Shown: piece by piece, positions 7,788 to 17,104 of the stretch | How the letters are laid out: each line of letters starts with the position of its first letter | Numbering within the stretch: the stretch's first letter is position 1 | Source of the DNA: an uncultured Lachnospiraceae bacterium | Lineage (GTDB): Bacteria; Bacillota; Clostridia; Lachnospirales; Lachnospiraceae | Direction: 5' to 3' | Length of the DNA stretch: 64,000 nt | Assembly: GCA_947625775.1 (NCBI GenBank) | Contig: CANQPM010000006.1 | Span: 1 to 64,000 of the forward strand | Notes under the pieces: model-generated | What the model saw: the letters and a program-made list of their open reading frames with translations, nothing else | The model's database searches: none | Told to the model about the DNA's origin: nothing | Translations under genes and position numbers: made by a program

Positions 7788-9152
7788 TTGAAGAAAAAAG
7801 CTAGGCTTGGGCGTATAGCGGCAGTGGTGTTGTTTTGTGCGCTTGCGGCGGCAGCATTGTTTATTACGGGGAGGATAATCCGTGCAAAGTTCATCGGAGA
7901 CTCCACGACGATAGTAAACGGCTTTTACAGCGAAGAGAAAAATGATGTGGATATGATAATAATTGGCAGCAGCAACAGCTTTTGCACAATAAATCCAGTT
8001 GTTTTATATGAAAACTACGGGATTGCGGCATATGATTTCGGAAGCTCCTCGCAGCCGTTAAACATTTCCTTGTTTTACTTGAAAGAGGCATTGAAAAGGC
8101 AAAATCCGAGGGTGGTTGCATTTGAGACTAATATGCTTTTGGGCGGCTCTGGAAGAAAAAATGAAGAAGCGCTCAGGTGGGGGCTTACAGACATGCCGCT
8201 TTCACTTGACAAGCTAAAATGCATTTACCAGTCTGTGGGCGCTGTCAACGCGGAGTATTTTTCGTATGTTTTTCCTGTATTTCGGTATCATAACCGCTGG
8301 AGAGAGCTTACGAAAACGGATTATACATATTTTTATCAGGACAAGACTAATTACACAAAGGGTTATCTTGAAACGGGCTCGGTATATGAGGGAGAGATTA
8401 ACCTTGACGATTATTTCAGCGAGGGTGAAGCTTGGATAAGTGATGAAAATATGGCTTACTTTGACGAGATGGCGCGGCTTTGCGAGAAGGAAGGCGTGGA
8501 GCTGCTGTTATTCAAGTCGCCTAAGGAAGAATGGTACAGCTATGATACGGAGCTGATTTATGAACTTGCAAAAAAGTATGGTATTCCGTTTTTGGATTAT
8601 AATGAGCTTTATCATGCGGGGGAAGTTGAGCTTGACTTGGAGCAGGATTTCAGGGATATGCTGCATTTGAACAATTACGGGGCAAAAAAGGTGACAATGC
8701 ATTTTGGCGAGTATGTGTGCCGCAATTATGATATGCCCGACAGGAGAAATGATGAAGGACAAAATTCATGGGATTTGGCGCTTATGTATATGGAGAGAAG
8801 GGACAACAGGGATTTTGAGCTGGCGCAGAGCGCGGGGGAATGCTTGAAGCTGCTGCAGGGTGATGGAAATTATGTGCTTATAGTGACTGACGCTGGGAAA
8901 AATAGCGGGAGCAGGGTGCGGCAGTGGGTGTATGAGAATGGAAAGGTCAGGCTGGATAAGACTTGGGAGAAGGATGGAGTTGTTCATATGAGGATTGGCG
9001 GGGATAGCGAGTTGACGCTTTTGAAGAGAAAGAAGCTTTATCAGGTGATTGTTGATGATGTGGAGCAGTATGAGGCTGGACATAGGTGGAATATAGTCAT
9101 ATATGATAAAATAACAAAAGGTGTGGTGGGGAGTTTGTATTTTGATGAATAA
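7788..9152 (+). CDS. SGNH-like membrane-anchored partner of the MBOAT acyltransferase
   Basis: A 454-residue protein with one N-terminal membrane helix (about residues 8-30) and an extracellular domain. The start of that domain carries IIIGSSNSF (about 57-65), where the second SGNH-type serine would lie, and a DMLHLNNYGAKKV segment near 287-299 supplies the Asp/His pair. DltD, AlgX and similar proteins finish the acyl transfer begun by an MBOAT protein. The start is TTG 7788, behind TGAGGA; an ATG start is not available in frame nearby. The C-terminal 130 residues look like an added beta-rich domain with no family I recognise. Confidence 0.65.
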   Translation: MKKKARLGRIAAVVLFCALAAAALFITGRIIRAKFIGDSTTIVNGFYSEEKNDVDMIIIGSSNSFCTINPVVLYENYGIAAYDFGSSSQPLNISLFYLKEALKRQNPRVVAFETNMLLGGSGRKNEEALRWGLTDMPLSLDKLKCIYQSVGAVNAEYFSYVFPVFRYHNRWRELTKTDYTYFYQDKTNYTKGYLETGSVYEGEINLDDYFSEGEAWISDENMAYFDEMARLCEKEGVELLLFKSPKEEWYSYDTELIYELAKKYGIPFLDYNELYHAGEVELDLEQDFRDMLHLNNYGAKKVTMHFGEYVCRNYDMPDRRNDEGQNSWDLALMYMERRDNRDFELAQSAGECLKLLQGDGNYVLIVTDAGKNSGSRVRQWVYENGKVRLDKTWEKDGVVHMRIGGDSELTLLKRKKLYQVIVDDVEQYEAGHRWNIVIYDKITKGVVGSLYFDE

Positions 9153-9360
9153 TATGGGGAAAATTGGAGTGGTGGTATATGCTCCCGCTCGGGCTTAGGT
9201 TTTTCCATATAAAATTTTGACGTATTGATTGTTATGTGGTAAAATTAGGGAAATAATTTATTTGGGAATGGATTTAGAGTGATGGTTTGAAGTTGGAGCT
9301 GGGTGATTTGTGAATATTTAAGGATATTTAATGGAGATATACAGGAAATGGAGGAATATT

Positions 9361-10356
9361 ATGTTATTGGATGATAAAACGATTCTCATTACGGGAGGTA
9401 CGGGCTCGTTTGGCAAGTGTTTTACTAAGTATGTGCTTACACATTACAACCCGAAAAAGATTATTATTTATTCAAGGGACGAGTTTAAGCAGTGGCTGAT
9501 GGCAAGTGAGTTTGAGGAATACAAGGAAAAGCTCAGGTTTTTCATCGGCGATGTGCGCGATTACGAGAGAATGAAACGCGCATTTGAGGGCGTGGATTTT
9601 GTTATCCATGCGGCGGCTATGAAGCAGGTGCCTGCGTGCGAGTACAATCCGAACGAGGCGATTAAGACAAACGTAGTGGGAGCGCAGAATGTTATTGACG
9701 CGTCGCTTAACATGGGCGTCAGGAAGGTGGTGGCGCTTTCGACGGATAAGGCGGTTAATCCTGTCAATCTCTACGGCGGGACTAAGCTTGTGTCGGACAA
9801 GCTGTTTATCGCGGCGAATGCGTACTGCGGCAATAAGGATTTGAATTTTTCGATTGTGAGATACGGAAATGTGGCGGGCAGCAGAGGCTCTATTATTCCG
9901 CTGTTCCAAAAGCTGATTGATGAGGGGGTGAGTGAGCTTCCCATTACGGATTACAGAATGACGCGTTTCTGGATAAGCCTTACGCAGGGCGTGGAGCTTG
10001 TCATAAAGGCGCTGGAGGAGGCAAAGGGCGGAGAGACATTTATCAGCAGGATTCCGTCGTTTAAGATTACTGACCTTGCGGAGGCTATGGCGCCAAACTT
10101 AAAGACAAAAGAAGTGGGCATACGGCCAGGCGAAAAGCTGCATGAGGTTATGATTACCGCGGAGGATTCGCCGACCACATATGAGTATGACAAGCATTTT
10201 ATTATTTACCCGCAGATATTCTGGCAGAATTCAAAGCGGCCTACGCCGAGCGGCAGAAAGGTTGAGGATGGCTTTTACTATTCGTCAGGAAACAATACCG
10301 AGTGGCTCAGCGTGGAGAAGATAAGGGAACTGTTAAAGACGGATTTGAGTCTGTAA
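9361..10356 (+). CDS. pseB: PseB, UDP-GlcNAc 4,6-dehydratase (5-inverting)
   Basis: A 331-residue SDR-family protein that opens the pseudaminic acid pathway: UDP-GlcNAc to UDP-2-acetamido-2,6-dideoxy-beta-L-arabino-hex-4-ulose. It shows the NAD(P)-binding TGGTGSFG near residues 9-16 and the catalytic set T128, D129, K130 and Y138, with the D-to-Y spacing of Helicobacter FlaA1. Being short and soluble with a Tyr, it belongs to the FlaA1/PseB class and not to the long WbpM/PglF class, which has Met here (as at 27711). The frame is open from 9331, but ATG 9361 follows GGAGGA at 9350-9355 with 5 nt spacing. It starts a pseB-C-F-I block. Confidence 0.9.
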   Translation: MLLDDKTILITGGTGSFGKCFTKYVLTHYNPKKIIIYSRDEFKQWLMASEFEEYKEKLRFFIGDVRDYERMKRAFEGVDFVIHAAAMKQVPACEYNPNEAIKTNVVGAQNVIDASLNMGVRKVVALSTDKAVNPVNLYGGTKLVSDKLFIAANAYCGNKDLNFSIVRYGNVAGSRGSIIPLFQKLIDEGVSELPITDYRMTRFWISLTQGVELVIKALEEAKGGETFISRIPSFKITDLAEAMAPNLKTKEVGIRPGEKLHEVMITAEDSPTTYEYDKHFIIYPQIFWQNSKRPTPSGRKVEDGFYYSSGNNTEWLSVEKIRELLKTDLSL

Positions 10357-10445
10357 AAAGGTCAATTATCTGTCAGCGGGATTTCATATAGCGTAACTAT
10401 AAGGATATTTTATGTAATTTTTATATAATAAGGAAGTGTTTGGCA

Positions 10446-11645
10446 ATGGAGAAACCAGCGATAGTGGGTGGCGCGCCTGTGCGTGAGACAAAGCTGTCCT
10501 ACGGGCATCAGTATATAGATGAGGCGGATATAAATGCGGTCTGTGAGGTGTTGAGGAGTGATTTTCTCACCTGCGGGCCAAAGGTGGCGGAGCTTGAAAA
10601 AAGATTATGCGAACTTACGGGCGCAAAATATGCCGTAGTGTGCAGCAACGGCACGGCGGCGCTTCATATCGCGGCGCTTGCGGCAGGCTTGGGCGAGGGC
10701 GATGAGATGATTACCACGCCTATGACCTTTGCGGCGTCTGCAAACTGCGCTCTGTACTGCGGAGCAAGGCCTGTGTTTGCAGATATAAATCCCAGGACAT
10801 ACAATATCAATCCGTCAAGCGTGGCTGAAAAAATCACGGAGAAAACCAAGGCTGTGACAGCCGTTGATTTTACGGGGCAGGCTGCAGAGCTTGATGAGCT
10901 TTTAAGGCTGTGCCATGAAAAGGGAATTTTGCTTATAGAGGACGGGGCGCATTCCATAGGCACTAAATATAAGGGCAGGTACGTCGGCAACATTGCGGAT
11001 ATGACGACCTTCAGCTTTCACCCTGTAAAGACTGTGACTGGCGGCGAGGGAGGGGCTGTGCTTACTAATGATGCCAAGCTGTACGAGAAGCTCGTCTATT
11101 TCCGCACGCACGGCATTACGAGGGAAAGCGCCCTGTTTGAAAATGAGCCTCACGGTTCATGGTATCATGAACAGATTGACTTGGGCTACAATTACAGGCT
11201 TACCGATATACAATGCGCGCTTATCATAAGCCAGCTTGACAAGCTTGAAAAATTTGCCGCAAGGCGCAGGGAAATTGTGGAAAGATATAACAGGGCATTT
11301 TCGCAGATGCCACAGCTTTTTGTGCAGGAGGAGATACCCGAGTCGGAGACGGTAAGGCATCTTTATATACTCCGCATAAAGCCTGAGACGCTCAATATTG
11401 ACAGAAAAGGCTTTTTTGAGGCGCTTGCGGCGGAGAATATATGCGGAAATGTGCATTATATTCCTGTGTACTGGCATCCCTACTACCAAAGGCTGGGATA
11501 TGAAAAGGGACTCTGCCCGAATGCCGAAAAGCTTTATCAGGAGATTATAAGCCTGCCGCTTTATTATTCGCTCACTGATGATGATGTCGATGACGTGATT
11601 GAGGCTGTGGGAAAGATAGTTGAGTATTACAAGAAAAACATTTAA
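10446..11645 (+). CDS. pseC: PseC, UDP-4-keto sugar aminotransferase
   Basis: A 399-residue DegT/DnrJ/EryC1 enzyme dependent on PLP. The Schiff-base lysine is Lys195 in SFHPVKTVTGGEGG, and the GAHSIG segment binds the cofactor. PseC aminates the PseB product at C4 to give UDP-4-amino-4,6-dideoxy-N-acetyl-beta-L-altrosamine. ATG 10446 is preferred over TTG 10440 because AGGAAG (10431-10436) then has proper spacing. Position directly after pseB supports the assignment over other DegT activities; two further DegT enzymes in the window (20416, 29579) belong to different sub-families. Confidence 0.9.
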   Translation: MEKPAIVGGAPVRETKLSYGHQYIDEADINAVCEVLRSDFLTCGPKVAELEKRLCELTGAKYAVVCSNGTAALHIAALAAGLGEGDEMITTPMTFAASANCALYCGARPVFADINPRTYNINPSSVAEKITEKTKAVTAVDFTGQAAELDELLRLCHEKGILLIEDGAHSIGTKYKGRYVGNIADMTTFSFHPVKTVTGGEGGAVLTNDAKLYEKLVYFRTHGITRESALFENEPHGSWYHEQIDLGYNYRLTDIQCALIISQLDKLEKFAARRREIVERYNRAFSQMPQLFVQEEIPESETVRHLYILRIKPETLNIDRKGFFEALAAENICGNVHYIPVYWHPYYQRLGYEKGLCPNAEKLYQEIISLPLYYSLTDDDVDDVIEAVGKIVEYYKKNI

Positions 11646-11761
11646 GAACCGCTAAAGCGAATGGGGTAGTGTTAAAAAGGTAGTGTTAAAAATAAATTTT
11701 TCACATGTAAATTTGTGATTAGGGCGCAAATCGGCAGATGCGTTAAGAACGGGGGATTGGT

Positions 11762-12478
11762 GTGAAAAGTGTAGCTATTATTACAGCAAGGGGCGGGAGC
11801 AAGCGCATTCCGCGAAAAAATATAAAGCTCTTTCTCGGAAAGCCTATTCTTGAATACAGCATAGAGGCGGCGCTGCAGACGGATATGTTCTGCGAGGTTA
11901 TGGTTTCCACTGATGATGAGGAGATAGCCCAAGCCGCAAAAAGAGCTGGGGCGAAGGTGCCGTTTATGCGCAGCGAAAAGACATCGAATGATTTTGCGGC
12001 GACGGCAGATGTCATCAGCGAGGTTATGGAGACATATGAGCGCATGGGCATGAGCTTTGACAGCATATGCTGCATTTATCCTACCGCGCCTTTCGTCACG
12101 GCTGATGCGATAAAGAATGCGATGCAGCTTTTGGCGCAGGAGAAGGCGGACTGTGTCATACCTGTGGTGAAGTATTCATTTCCTCCGCAGCGCAGCGTCG
12201 TAATCAATAACGGGCGGCTTATGGCAAAATGGCCTGAAAATATGGGCATGCGCTCACAGGACTTGGAGCCGCTTTACCACGACTGCGGACAGTTTTACTG
12301 CCTTAATGCCGCAAGCTTTAAAGCGCAAAGAGTAATCTGGATGGAGAATGCCGTGCCGTTTATTCAGGACGAAATCAATGTGCAGGACATAGACACGCAG
12401 GAGGATTGGGAGATTGCGGAGATGAAATATAAGCTCTTGCAGGACGCGGCTATTAACAGGAATGGAGATTGGATTTGA
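11762..12478 (+). CDS. pseF: PseF, CMP-pseudaminic acid cytidylyltransferase
   Basis: A 238-residue member of the CMP-NeuA family. The N-terminus has ITARGGSKRIPRKNIK (about residues 6-21), the CTP-binding signature, and a CIYPTAPF segment near 103. It activates the nonulosonic acid with CTP to give the CMP-sugar donor. The start is GTG 11762, behind a G-rich ribosome site (GGGGGA) about 5 nt upstream. The stop TGA 12476-12478 overlaps the ATG of pseI, so the two are coupled. CMP-legionaminate synthetases are the nearest alternative, but the pseB/pseC/pseG context favours pseudaminate. Confidence 0.88.
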   Translation: MKSVAIITARGGSKRIPRKNIKLFLGKPILEYSIEAALQTDMFCEVMVSTDDEEIAQAAKRAGAKVPFMRSEKTSNDFAATADVISEVMETYERMGMSFDSICCIYPTAPFVTADAIKNAMQLLAQEKADCVIPVVKYSFPPQRSVVINNGRLMAKWPENMGMRSQDLEPLYHDCGQFYCLNAASFKAQRVIWMENAVPFIQDEINVQDIDTQEDWEIAEMKYKLLQDAAINRNGDWI

Positions 12479-13533
12479 TGGGCACTGTAAACATTAACGG
12501 CAGGCTTGTAGGAGATGGGCAGCCTGCGTATATTATAGCGGAGATGTCGGCAAACCACGCGGGCAGCATTGAGCGGGCTAAGGAGATTATCCATGCGGCG
12601 AAGGAGAGCGGCGCGGACTGCATAAAGATACAGACATATACTCCCGATACTATGACAATTGACTGTCATAATGAATATTTCAATATTGAAAAGGGCACAT
12701 GGGAGGGCGAAAATTTATACTCCCTTTATCAGAAAGCATATACGCCATGGGAATGGCAGGGCGAGCTTTGCGAGGAGGCTGCGCGGACTGGCATAGATTT
12801 TCTTTCGACGCCGTTTGACAATACATCGGTAGATTTTTTGGAGGGCTTGGGAGCCCGCTTTTACAAAATCGCGTCATTTGAGCTTGTTGACACACCGCTG
12901 CTGGAATATGTCGCCTCAAAGAACAAGCCTATTATAATGTCAACGGGAATGGGTACGCTTGAGGAGATAACCGAGGCTGTGGAGGCGATATATTCAACGG
13001 GCAATAGGCAGCTTGTGCTGATGAAATGTTCAAGCGCATATCCCGCAAAGAGCGAGGAGATGAATTTAAGCACAATCACAGACCTTAAAGCGCGCTTTGG
13101 CGTGCCTGTAGGTCTTTCGGATCATTCAATGGGAGCCTTTAGCGCGGCTACGGCGGCGGCTCTGGGGGCAAGCGTTATTGAAAAGCATTTCTGCATAAGC
13201 CGTGAGATAAAAAATCCCGACTCGACATTTTCAATGGAGCCACAGGAATTTAAAGCGATGGTGGAGCAGGTGCGCGAGGTGGAGAAAGCGCTCGGAGCTC
13301 CATTCTACGGCGTGTCAAAACAGGAGGAAACGAATGCGGGCTTTAGGCGTTCGCTTTTTGCGGTAGAGGATATTGCGGAAAGCGAGGAGTTTACCGCGGA
13401 GAATATACGCAGCATTCGACCTGCATACGGCATAAAGCCGAAATATTACAAAGAGGTGCTGGGCAAAAGGGCGGCGCATGCGTTAAAGCGCGGCACGCCG
13501 CTTTCATTTGATGACATAAAAGTGCAAGGTTAG
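12478..13533 (+). CDS. pseI: PseI, pseudaminic acid synthase
   Basis: A 351-residue NeuB-family enzyme. It has an N-terminal TIM barrel with YIIAEMSANHAG (about residues 18-29) and KIQTYTPDTM (about 51-60), then a C-terminal SAF antifreeze-like domain from about 285 (FAVEDI, IRSIRPAYGI). It condenses 2,4-diacetamido-2,4,6-trideoxy-L-altrose (or its modified form) with phosphoenolpyruvate to make the nine-carbon acid. ATG 12478 overlaps the pseF stop by one base; the upstream in-frame TTG at 12469 is less likely. EMSANHAG with EN/TYTPDTMT is the PseI-type variant of the family. Confidence 0.9.
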   Translation: MGTVNINGRLVGDGQPAYIIAEMSANHAGSIERAKEIIHAAKESGADCIKIQTYTPDTMTIDCHNEYFNIEKGTWEGENLYSLYQKAYTPWEWQGELCEEAARTGIDFLSTPFDNTSVDFLEGLGARFYKIASFELVDTPLLEYVASKNKPIIMSTGMGTLEEITEAVEAIYSTGNRQLVLMKCSSAYPAKSEEMNLSTITDLKARFGVPVGLSDHSMGAFSAATAAALGASVIEKHFCISREIKNPDSTFSMEPQEFKAMVEQVREVEKALGAPFYGVSKQEETNAGFRRSLFAVEDIAESEEFTAENIRSIRPAYGIKPKYYKEVLGKRAAHALKRGTPLSFDDIKVQG

Positions 13534-13643
13534 GGTTTAATGATGTGACAACGGTGGAGTTTTCAATAAAAACTTATAAAAAAGACAATTTTTAACGCGG
13601 TTAGGCTTAATGATGTGAAAACGACAGAGTTTTAGTGATAAAG
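13528..13643 (+). repeat. imperfect direct repeat pair of about 45 nt
   Basis: Copy one (13528-13573) and copy two (13599-13643) share GGTTAGG, TTAATGATGTGA, AACG and GAGTTTT in the same order. The first copy begins at the pseI stop. The pair fills most of the gap before the GNAT gene. It could be a decayed duplication; no open frame runs through it. Confidence 0.45.
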
Positions 13644-13715
13644 ACGCCAAGGCAGGATTTTCGGAGGTAATAAAACCGTGTTAAAGCGGTTATTGCGGCT
13701 AATATAGGAGAGGTT

Positions 13716-14171
13716 ATGGAGCTTAGTTTGCGAAAAGCGGCGCCTAATGATATGGATTTGCTTTTTGAGTGGGCAAATGACGCTGATGTGCGGCGAAACG
13801 CCTTTAACGCAGATGCGATACCATATGACGAGCACAAAAAATGGTTTGGCAGAGTGCTTGCGGATAAGGATATTATGCAGTATATAATGTGTGACGGCGG
13901 GCAGCCTGTCGGACAGATAAGACTCAATATTGAGGGGAAAAGCGCGTACATTGACTACAGCATAGCGCGCAGTATGCGGGATAAAGGGCTTGGCAGCAGT
14001 ATTTTGAAGCTTATGGAGCATGAGGTGATTGACAATGCGCCGAATATCGCTGAATTGATAGGACAGGTGAAATATGGCAATGAGCCGTCAGCACATGCGT
14101 TTGAAAAGTGCGGCTACATCAGGACGGACAGGGATAATTTTATTGAATATAAGCTTGATATAAGAAGATAG
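13716..14171 (+). CDS. GNAT N-acetyltransferase, candidate PseH
   Basis: A 151-residue GNAT with LRKAAPNDMDLLFEWAND at its start and an acetyl-CoA loop RDKGLGSS near residues 88-95, ending in a FEKCGY segment. The same domain type is often fused to PseG in Clostridia, which makes it the best PseH candidate here: it would N-acetylate the C4 amine of the PseC product before PseG acts. ATG 13716 follows AGGAGAGG closely. The formyltransferase next door competes for the same amine on paper, so the GNAT may act elsewhere on the sugar. The GNAT at 23523 is a weaker alternative for the PseH step. Confidence 0.65.
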   Translation: MELSLRKAAPNDMDLLFEWANDADVRRNAFNADAIPYDEHKKWFGRVLADKDIMQYIMCDGGQPVGQIRLNIEGKSAYIDYSIARSMRDKGLGSSILKLMEHEVIDNAPNIAELIGQVKYGNEPSAHAFEKCGYIRTDRDNFIEYKLDIRR

Positions 14172-14336
14172 CATTTTAATGTGATAATAGGGCTATTGTC
14201 ATGAATAAAAATTGTACAGCATACGTCTGTCATGATAAAATGGCGTAAGCTTATAATTTTAAGCAAATGGTTAATACCAGCAAAAAATATGATGTTGTCG
14301 AGATAAAATGTCAGAGGCAGAGCAGGGGGAACAAGC

Positions 14337-15032
14337 TTGAAGATAATAATAGCGACAATAAAATCGTGGAATATAGAGCGCGCATTAAAGCTGCAAAGTG
14401 AATATGAAGGGGTTCACGAGATAAAGGTGTACAGTGAAAAAGCCTCCTTTACTTATAATAACATATGTGATTTTAACCCCGATTATATATTCCTGCCGCA
14501 CTGGTCGTATATCATACCATCACAAATAACAGACAATTGGGAATGTGTAGTGTTTCATATGACGGATTTGCCTTACGGTCGCGGAGGAAGCCCGCTGCAG
14601 AATCTTATAGTTAGGGGGCACAAGGAAACAAAAATTTCTGCGATAAAGGTCACTTCGCAGCTTGACGGCGGACCAGTATATATGAAAAAGCCGCTTTCGC
14701 TTGAGGGCAGCGCGGAGGAGATTTTTGTCAGATGTTCGGATATTATTTTTACAGAGATGATACCCTGCTTTCTCAAGGAAAAAATAACACCAGTACCGCA
14801 AAGCGGCGAGCCTGTCATTTTTAAGCGCAGGAAACCAGAGGAAAGCAAAATAACGCCAGATATGGAAATGGAAAAGATTTACGACTATATCAGAATGTTG
14901 GACGCGGAGGGTTATCCGAGGGCATATATAGATTATGGCGACTATCGGCTTAGCTTTGAAGATGCGAAATTTGACAAAGAGGGCGGAGAGCTTGAAGCTA
15001 AGGTTGTTTTCAGAAAAAAGCCAACAGGTTAA
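14337..15032 (+). CDS. sugar N-formyltransferase of the methionyl-tRNA formyltransferase fold
   Basis: A 231-residue protein. The core motif is FHMTDLPYGRGGSPLQNLI (about residues 73-91), with the His of the formyl-THF enzymes, followed by LDGGP (about 110-114) carrying the catalytic Asp. The usual Asn two residues before the His is Val here (V-F-H), a variant typical of the polysaccharide-cluster group. It should move a formyl group from N10-formyl-tetrahydrofolate to a sugar amine. N-formylated pseudaminic acid (Pse5Ac7Fo) is known from Pseudomonas aeruginosa glycans, and this gene sits inside a pse block, so that product is a reasonable inference. Start is TTG 14337, 6 nt after AGGGGGA. 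Confidence 0.75.
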   Translation: MKIIIATIKSWNIERALKLQSEYEGVHEIKVYSEKASFTYNNICDFNPDYIFLPHWSYIIPSQITDNWECVVFHMTDLPYGRGGSPLQNLIVRGHKETKISAIKVTSQLDGGPVYMKKPLSLEGSAEEIFVRCSDIIFTEMIPCFLKEKITPVPQSGEPVIFKRRKPEESKITPDMEMEKIYDYIRMLDAEGYPRAYIDYGDYRLSFEDAKFDKEGGELEAKVVFRKKPTG

Positions 15033-15298
15033 TAATGTACTGTACCGCTGATGTTCGGTCAAATCATTTGCCTATCTGTACATCTGCTTTGTTGGATTTT
15101 TGGTAAAAACAAGTGTAATTTATATGGACAGTTTATTTATAGTAAACGACATTATTTCTTATGCTTAATTGTTTAAAGTGTACAGATTCTACAATATTTT
15201 CAATATGCTTAAGCACAGCAAACCATGTTGTTTACTGTAATATGGAAAACCAAATTAAAATTATTAAATAGCCGCAAATACGGCAGGAGAATAAAAGA

Positions 15299-15997
15299 AT
15301 GAGTGTTATTTTAGTAGTAGCGGCGCACCCCGATGATGAGATACTCGGAGTGGGCGGCACAGCCGCAAGACATGCGGCAAACGGAGATAAAATATATGCC
15401 GTTATTTTAGGAGAGGGACAGACCTCGCGGGGGGAGCGCAGAGAGGACATAAGCCGAGAGGCGGTAAACAAGCTGCACGCGGACACATTAAAAAGCGCAA
15501 AGGCAATAGGCTACAGCGATGTCTTTTTTGAGGATTTTCCAGACAACCGCTTTGACGAGGTCGATTTGCTCGACATAGTAAAGGCGGTTGAGCGAAGAAT
15601 AAAGGAATTGAAGCCGCATATTATCTACACGCACTACAGCGGGGACTTAAATATAGACCACCAATATACGGCAAGGGCAGTGCTCACGGCAACACGCCCC
15701 ATAGGCGATTATTGCGTTGAGGAAATATACGCATTTGAAACGCTTTCCTCGTCTGAGTGGAGCTTTGACTACAGCGCGCAGGCGGCGTTTTCTCCTAATG
15801 TATTCGTAGACATAACTGACTTCTACGAAAAGAAGGAGCAGGCGATGAGCTGCTATAAATCCGAGCTGTGCGAATTTCCACACCCGAGAAGCCTTGCGGG
15901 AATGGACACGCTTTCCAGAACGCGCGGCATGGCGGCAGGGATGGAGCGCGCGGAGGCGTTTATGCTGGTGCGCAAATGCGTGAAGAAGGACAAATAG
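15299..15997 (+). CDS. PIG-L/LmbE family zinc deacetylase
   Basis: A 232-residue protein with the family hallmark AHPDDE at residues 9-14 and a third metal-ligand region NIDHQYTARA near 119-128. Family members remove N-acetyl groups from GlcNAc-type sugars. Its position between the formyltransferase and pseG suggests that it frees an amine on a nonulosonic acid precursor, which could then be formylated. That order is inference. It may instead act on a different sugar of the locus. ATG 15299 has AGGAGA about 10 nt upstream. An AT-rich gap (15033-15298) without a gene precedes it. Confidence 0.8.
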   Translation: MSVILVVAAHPDDEILGVGGTAARHAANGDKIYAVILGEGQTSRGERREDISREAVNKLHADTLKSAKAIGYSDVFFEDFPDNRFDEVDLLDIVKAVERRIKELKPHIIYTHYSGDLNIDHQYTARAVLTATRPIGDYCVEEIYAFETLSSSEWSFDYSAQAAFSPNVFVDITDFYEKKEQAMSCYKSELCEFPHPRSLAGMDTLSRTRGMAAGMERAEAFMLVRKCVKKDK

Positions 15998-16042
15998 GGC
16001 AGGGCAAAATATAACAAAATATAATAATGGAGGACAGCGGAT

Positions 16043-17065
16043 ATGTTTTATATTAGGGCGGACGGCAATGCCAAAGTTGGAATGGGACATATTATGCGCT
16101 GCCTTTCTATTGCGGAGGCGGCGTTAGAGCTTGGCAGCAGACCTGTTTTTATATCTGCGGACAATGATGGCAGGACTATAATAAATGGGCGGGGCTTTGA
16201 GTGTACCGTACTTGATACGGATTATACGGATATGGAGAGTGAGCTTGGAAAGCTTGCGCGCATATTAAACAGAGAGGACATAATCCTTGTTGACAGCTAT
16301 TGCGTCACTGGGAGCTATCTGCGCAGTCTGGGCGAAATGTGTAAAACAGCGTATCTGGAGGACATGGGTAAGCCATACCCTGTAAACCTGCTGATAAATT
16401 ATAACATATATGCACCCGCTCTTGCGGCAGAGTACCAAAAACTGCCCAAGCCTGACAAAGTTCTGCTTGGCGCGGAATATATGCCGCTCAGGGATATTTA
16501 CAGATATGGCATTGATTATGAGGTCAGGAATAAAGTATCAGATGTTATGATTACAACGGGCGGGAGTGATCCGCATTTTGCGGCGGGCGCAATTCTTGAT
16601 GAAATATTTAAAAATCAGCAGCTGGGTGACGGCATAACTTACCATATGGTAAGCGGTCCGTTTAACAGCTTTGCTGACAGGCTTAAAGAAAAATGCGGCG
16701 GATATAAAAATGTAATATTGTATGAGGGATTAAGCAGCTTAAAAGACCTTATGAAGAAATGCGATACAGTGATAACCGCGACAGGCAGCACTATATATGA
16801 GGCTTGCGCAGTAGGCGTGCCTATGGTATGCTTTTATTTTGCGGAAAACCAGCGGCAGGGCGCGCAGGCGCTTTCGCGGCTTACTGAGATAAAGAACGCG
16901 GGCTGCATTTCAGAGGACAGGGCAGCCACCGCCCAAAACATAGCTGATGCCTTATTGCGCTGCGTCAGTGACTTTTCTTACAGACAGCGTTTATATATTC
17001 AAGAGAAAAAGCTGATAGACGGACAGGGGGCTGTACGGCTTGCGCAAAATATACTGGCGCTGTGA
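16043..17065 (+). CDS. pseG: PseG, UDP-sugar hydrolase of the pseudaminic pathway
   Basis: A 340-residue GT-B-fold hydrolase. The N-terminal signature RADGNAKVGMGHIMRCL (residues 5-21) contains the catalytic His16. TTGGSDPH lies near 171-178 and the TATGSTIYEA segment near 246-255. PseG removes UDP from UDP-2,4-diacetamido-2,4,6-trideoxy-L-altropyranose, giving the free sugar for PseI. It is separate from the GNAT here, unlike fused versions in some Clostridia. It is the last recognisable pse gene in the block. Confidence 0.9.
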   Translation: MFYIRADGNAKVGMGHIMRCLSIAEAALELGSRPVFISADNDGRTIINGRGFECTVLDTDYTDMESELGKLARILNREDIILVDSYCVTGSYLRSLGEMCKTAYLEDMGKPYPVNLLINYNIYAPALAAEYQKLPKPDKVLLGAEYMPLRDIYRYGIDYEVRNKVSDVMITTGGSDPHFAAGAILDEIFKNQQLGDGITYHMVSGPFNSFADRLKEKCGGYKNVILYEGLSSLKDLMKKCDTVITATGSTIYEACAVGVPMVCFYFAENQRQGAQALSRLTEIKNAGCISEDRAATAQNIADALLRCVSDFSYRQRLYIQEKKLIDGQGAVRLAQNILAL

Positions 17066-17104
17066 AAATAATAAACTTTAGAATATTGTAAAACTTTATT
17101 CAGT

